From JBNKLG01 sp050292235 (GTDB lineage Bacteria; Pseudomonadota; Gammaproteobacteria; Chromatiales; Chromatiaceae): a stretch of DNA of 28,016 nucleotides. Where the stretch lies: positions 1 through 28,016 of the forward strand of contig JBNKLG010000029.1 of NCBI GenBank assembly GCA_050292235.1, in the 5' to 3' direction. Positions 23,781 through 28,016 of this stretch are shown here, piece after piece (position 1 is the stretch's first letter; each line of letters opens with the position of its first letter). Position numbers and translations under genes: made by a program. The notes under the pieces are model-generated. The model was not told the DNA's origin. It saw nothing but the letters and a program-made list of their open reading frames with translations, and did not search any database.

Positions 23781-23972
23781 CCAAAATGGATGTTAGACTT
23801 CTACATCATGCCGGTTCCGGCAACTGCTTTACACCGTTTTAGATAATCCCGATTGCCCTATACCTGAGAGTTGAACCTCCTCCAGAGACCCGGTGTGTTA
23901 TCCCGATTAACCTTATTCCCGCGCATGACCTGAGCGCATTCACTCCTTATCTTCCTATTCGAAAAACCACAC
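23781..23972 (+). promoter_or_regulatory. rho 5' leader, C-rich with a repeated ATCCCGATT
   Basis: This gap holds the rho promoter and leader but no ORF. A weak sigma-70 candidate is TTGCTA at about 23770, then 17 bases, then TTAGAC. The later part is C-rich and G-poor with few stable stems, as in Rho-loading (rut) leaders. ATCCCGATT occurs at 23846-23854 and again at 23900-23908. In E. coli rho is autoregulated by termination in its leader; the same may apply here. Confidence 0.4.
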
Positions 23973-25229
<1,257 letters not shown>

Positions 25230-25261
25230 AAACCATTCCCTTTGTCTGTACCTAGGAACCT

Positions 25262-25369
25262 GTAGGAGGCCAGCCCCCTGGCCGAGCTCTTTTACGGCAT
25301 TGATATTGGCAAAGCGTCAGCTCTCAGATACAGCTGGCCAAGAGCTCGCCCACAGGAGTGGACTCCTAC
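25262..25369. repeat. REP-type inverted pair between rho and grxD
   Basis: Two 30-bp units face each other: GTAGGAG + hairpin + GAGCTCTT at 25262-25291, and its inverted counterpart at 25340-25369 (AAGAGCTC ... CTCCTAC). The inner hairpins differ but each still pairs (GGCCAG-CCCC-CTGGCC in one, CCAC-TCCT-GTGG in the other), so the fold and not the exact sequence is kept. A GTAGGAG head is typical of one widespread class of REP sequences. It lies between convergent genes and may end or protect both transcripts. Confidence 0.75.
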
Positions 25370-25390
25370 CCTACATCCTTTGTGGAATCT

Positions 25391-25708
25391 CTAGCCCCCG
25401 CTCGCCGCCTGCACCATCTCCCTCAACTCACCGCTGGCATGTAACTCCAGGGTAATGTCGCAGCCGCCAATCAATTCGCCCTGGATATAGACCTGGGGAA
25501 AGGTCGGCCAGTCGGCGTAACGGGGCAGGTTTTCGAAGATCTCCTGATCCTGCAATACATTGATGTAGGCAACCTCGCCATCACAGTCCTGCAAGGCAGC
25601 AGCGGCACGGGAAGAGAAACCACACATGGGGAACTGGGGCGTTCCCTTCATGTAGATCACCACCGGATTATTCTCGACCTGTTCGCGAATGCGATCCAAC
25701 ACATCCAT
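25391..25708 (-). CDS. grxD: monothiol glutaredoxin, Grx4 family
   Basis: The product is 105 residues. The monothiol active site CGFS is at 29-32 (KGTPQFPMCGFSSRA), with WPTFPQVYIQGELIGGCDI giving the TFPQ cis-Pro loop and GGCD glutathione-binding motif. Grx4-type proteins carry 2Fe-2S clusters and pass them between iron-sulfur assembly and target proteins. It lies 64 bases downstream of the asparagine-synthase-like gene on the same strand. Confidence 0.96.
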   Translation of the reverse strand: MDVLDRIREQVENNPVVIYMKGTPQFPMCGFSSRAAAALQDCDGEVAYINVLQDQEIFENLPRYADWPTFPQVYIQGELIGGCDITLELHASGELREMVQAASGG

Positions 25709-25772
25709 CAGAAACTCCTCGTTATGTTCTGTGATTTGCCATCATGGCCGAATATTGACAAAAATCAACCCG

Positions 25773-27566
25773 TCATCCTGAGGGAAATTGGCCATCTACC
25801 GTGGTCTGCAGCCAATACTCCAACAGCGCCAACTGCCAGAGCTTGCTGCCCAGAATACGGGTATGGTGCATCTCCGGTGCCGCCAACAACATTTGCACAT
25901 GCTCAGGCTGATAAAGACCGCGCGCTCGACAGGCCTGGGAGTGGAGAATGTCGCGCATGAAATCGAGAAACTCACCGCGCACATATTTCAGCGCAGGCAT
26001 GGGAAAATAGCCCTTGGGCCGATCGATCACCGCATCGGGCACCTTGCCTCTGGCCATCGCCTTGAGCGGAAACTTTCCGCCCTCACGCAAGCGCAGTGCC
26101 GGCGGGCAACTGGCAGCCAGTTCGACCAATTCATGGTCCAGAAAGGGCACCCGCGCCTCCAGCCCCCAGGCCATGGTCATGTTATCCACCCGTTTCACCG
26201 GATCATCCACAATCAGGGTGGTGACATCCAGCTTGAGCACGGCATCCATGAAGCTATCGGATAGGGGATCATCCAAACGGCGCGCCATGGCATCGCCCGT
26301 AAAATCCACACCCTGATAGGCGGGCGTCAAGAGCCGTATCATCTCGGCATGATCACGGTCGAAGTAGTGCTTACGAAACCGCTCAATGCGACTGCCCTCG
26401 GTCTCCGCTGCCATGCGCGGATACCAGAAATAGCCACCAAACACCTCGTCGGCCCCCTGACCGGATTGCACCACCTTGACATCGCGGGAGACCTGCTCAG
26501 CCAACAGATAGAAGCCAATGGCATCCTGGCCGAACATGGGCTCCGCCATAGCGGCCACCGCCTCAGGCAGACGCATTAGGGCCTGGTCATTGGGCACCAA
26601 AAATTTTTGGTGGCGGGTCTGATAGTGCGCCACCACCTGATCGGAGTACTCAAACTCGCTTCCCTTCTCTTCCGGCTGATCCTCAAAGCCGACGGAATAG
26701 GTGCGGATATCCGTCACCCCGACTTCAGCCAGCAAAGCCACCAACAGACTGGAATCCAGACCGCCTGAGAGCAACATGCCCACCGGCACATCGGCTACCT
26801 CATTGCGGCGTTTGACCGCCTGGCACAGACTGGTATGCAGGGCATCTACCCAGTCACCCTCGCTAAAGTGGGCTTCCGGGCGCTGGGCCTTGAGATCCCA
26901 ATAGACGCGATCCTTGACAGCACCCTTAATGTCCCAACACTGACTGCTGGCCGGTGGCAATTTGCGCACCCCTCGCAATACCGTATGCGGGGCTGGCACG
27001 ACCCCATGCAGACTGAAGAGTGCATGAAGACCAACCGGATCCAGCACCGTATCCACCCCACCTGCTGCCAACAGGGCCTGGGGATTGGAGGCAAAACGCA
27101 GGCGGTCATGATTCTGGCTGACATAGAGTGGCTTGATGCCAAAGCGATCTCTGGCCAGAAACAGCCGGCGCCGCCGCATGTCCCATACCGCAAAGGCAAA
27201 CATCCCATGCAATCGCTCCGGCGCCACCTCACCCCAGGCATGGTAGGCCTTGAGGATCACCTCGGTATCACCCTGGGAAAAAAAATGGTAGCCCTTCGCC
27301 TGCAGCGCCTGCCGCAACTCCCGGTAGTTGTAGATGGTGCCGTTGAAGACCAGGGCCAGCCCCAGTTGTGCATCCACCATGGGCTGATTGGCCTGCTCCG
27401 ACAGATCGATGATGGAGAGTCGTCGATGACCGAAACCTAACGCCCCATCGGAATAACTACCGCCATGATCCGGGCCACGGGATTCCAAACGCACCATCAT
27501 CCGTCCCACTGCCGCCATATCGGCATCGGCACCATCGAATCGAAACTCTCCGCAAATACCACACAT
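25773..27566 (-). CDS. asparagine synthase-family amidotransferase, N-acetylglutaminylglutamine amide (NAGGN) type
   Basis: The product is 597 residues. The N-terminal glutamine amidotransferase domain starts MCGICGE with the catalytic Cys next to the initiator Met, then RGPDHGG and FNGTIYNYREL. The synthetase domain has the PP-loop SGGLDSS at 267-273, VQSGQGADEVFGGY, and DDPVKRVDNMTMAWGLEAR. Features such as HRRLSIIDLSEQANQPMVDAQLG, GDTEVILKAYHAWG, LHGVVPAPHTVLRGVRKLPP and RPKGYFPMPALKYV match the NAGGN-type amidotransferase subgroup, known from Pseudomonas, more closely than ordinary AsnB. That enzyme amidates N-acetylglutaminylglutamine to the osmolyte NAGGN. Its usual partners (GNAT-ligase and M42 peptidase genes) are not adjacent here. 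The subgroup call rests on recalled sequence likeness. Confidence 0.85.
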   Translation of the reverse strand: MCGICGEFRFDGADADMAAVGRMMVRLESRGPDHGGSYSDGALGFGHRRLSIIDLSEQANQPMVDAQLGLALVFNGTIYNYRELRQALQAKGYHFFSQGDTEVILKAYHAWGEVAPERLHGMFAFAVWDMRRRRLFLARDRFGIKPLYVSQNHDRLRFASNPQALLAAGGVDTVLDPVGLHALFSLHGVVPAPHTVLRGVRKLPPASSQCWDIKGAVKDRVYWDLKAQRPEAHFSEGDWVDALHTSLCQAVKRRNEVADVPVGMLLSGGLDSSLLVALLAEVGVTDIRTYSVGFEDQPEEKGSEFEYSDQVVAHYQTRHQKFLVPNDQALMRLPEAVAAMAEPMFGQDAIGFYLLAEQVSRDVKVVQSGQGADEVFGGYFWYPRMAAETEGSRIERFRKHYFDRDHAEMIRLLTPAYQGVDFTGDAMARRLDDPLSDSFMDAVLKLDVTTLIVDDPVKRVDNMTMAWGLEARVPFLDHELVELAASCPPALRLREGGKFPLKAMARGKVPDAVIDRPKGYFPMPALKYVRGEFLDFMRDILHSQACRARGLYQPEHVQMLLAAPEMHHTRILGSKLWQLALLEYWLQTTVDGQFPSG

Positions 27567-27646
27567 ATTGACCGCTATCCCGTTATGATTCAGCCACAGA
27601 GACTACCGCATTGCATCATTGGCATATCACTCTGTTTACCCCAAGA

Positions 27647-27675
27647 TTGCAATTATCAATCCCTGGTTTTAGAAT
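27647..27675 (+). promoter_or_regulatory. sigma-70-type promoter of sodB
   Basis: TTGCAA (27647-27652), a spacer of exactly 17 bases, and TAGAAT (27670-27675) resemble the -35 and -10 consensus (4/6 and 5/6). It faces the sodB start about 67 bases downstream. Confidence 0.6.
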
Positions 27676-27685
27676 GAGTCTAAAA
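27667..27685. promoter_or_regulatory. palindrome TTTTAGA-N5-TCTAAAA over the sodB -10 box
   Basis: A perfect 7-bp inverted repeat with a 5-base centre covers the -10 element and the predicted transcription start. Its size and position fit a dimeric repressor site. Iron- or redox-sensing regulators often control Fe-superoxide dismutase genes, but which one binds here cannot be read from the sequence. Confidence 0.55.
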
Positions 27686-27741
27686 TTCATACTTGAAAGC
27701 TTGGTTATTACCAGCCGACCTCAACCCTCAAGGAGAACCTC

Positions 27742-28016
27742 ATGGCACACAGTCTACCCGCCCTGCCCTTTGAACCCACCGCCCTGGAACCCGTAATCTC
27801 CAAGGAGACCTTGGAATTCCACCATGGCAAGCACCACAACGCCTATGTGACCAACCTGAACAACCTCATCCCCGGCACCGAATTTGAAAGTGCCAGCCTG
27901 GAAGAGGTCATCATGAAATCGGAGGGCGGCATCTTCAACAATGCCGCCCAGGTTTGGAACCACACCTTCTACTGGAACTGCCTGCGTGCACCCAGTGACA
28001 GCAACGCCCCAGCTGG
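27742..28016 (+). CDS. sodB: iron superoxide dismutase, N-terminal part, runs off right edge
   Basis: Ninety-one codons from ATG 27742 with AAGGAGA 6 bases upstream. MAHSLPALPFEPTALEP is followed by EFHHGKHHNAYVTNLNN, holding the first metal-ligand His and the active-site His/Tyr, then FNNAAQVWNHTFYWN with the second metal-ligand His. AAQVWNHTFYW with Gln/Ala context is typical of the Fe type. It turns superoxide into hydrogen peroxide and oxygen in the cytosol. The C-terminal half with the remaining ligands lies beyond the window. Confidence 0.95.
   Translation, partial: MAHSLPALPFEPTALEPVISKETLEFHHGKHHNAYVTNLNNLIPGTEFESASLEEVIMKSEGGIFNNAAQVWNHTFYWNCLRAPSDSNAPA

Overview
The window reads as chromosomal DNA of a GC-rich gammaproteobacterium. 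Several gene orders also found in E. coli are kept: dusB-fis, accB-accC, rhlB facing trxA-rho, and nudE next to yrfG. A proton-pumping pyrophosphatase beside a pyrophosphate-type phosphofructokinase, plus a SulP anion transporter, suggests an autotrophic sulfur oxidiser (Chromatiales or thiotrophic-symbiont type). That taxonomic reading is inference; no rRNA or marker gene is present to fix it.

Region by region. (a) 1-2223 is an accessory region. It holds the 5' end of a secreted SpvB/TcB-like (Rhs-related) protein on the minus strand, a short orphan C-terminal fragment, and a strikingly AT-rich membrane acyltransferase on the plus strand. Non-coding or decayed DNA lies around them, and a 9-bp direct repeat (381-389 and 1949-1957) brackets the AT-rich segment. 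(b) 2224-9150 is all minus strand: SulP transporter, a periplasmic-sensor diguanylate cyclase, H+-pyrophosphatase (hppA), PPi-dependent phosphofructokinase (pfp) and a small unknown protein. Intrinsic terminators separate several of these units. (c) 9290-10424 (plus) is an AmgK-like sugar kinase followed by a frameshifted micro-ORF. (d) 10462-19158 is a long minus-strand run, in transcription order aroQ, accB, accC, prmA, a zinc-ribbon DUF3426 protein, dusB, fis, purH, purD and a SprT-family gene. It covers shikimate, fatty-acid and purine synthesis, tRNA and ribosomal-protein modification, and nucleoid control. (e) 19297-23292 has a DUF4124-like secreted protein, a two-domain periplasmic thioredoxin-like protein overlapping nudE, yrfG and rhlB. 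(f) 23404-25229 is trxA and rho. (g) 25262-28016 is a REP-type inverted pair, grxD, an orphan NAGGN-type amidotransferase, and the 5' part of sodB with a good promoter and an operator-like palindrome.

Most of the window is ordinary housekeeping sequence. The points that deserve attention are the left-edge toxin-like gene with its AT-rich neighbour, the PPi cluster with an unknown small gene and a terminator just before pfp, the hexanucleotide repeat upstream of sulP, the broken micro-ORF after amgK, two clean palindromes (before the DUF4124 gene and over the sodB promoter), and the solitary NAGGN-type amidotransferase. I did not find a convincing new multi-gene system. No CRISPR array, tRNA, rRNA or complete insertion sequence was seen.
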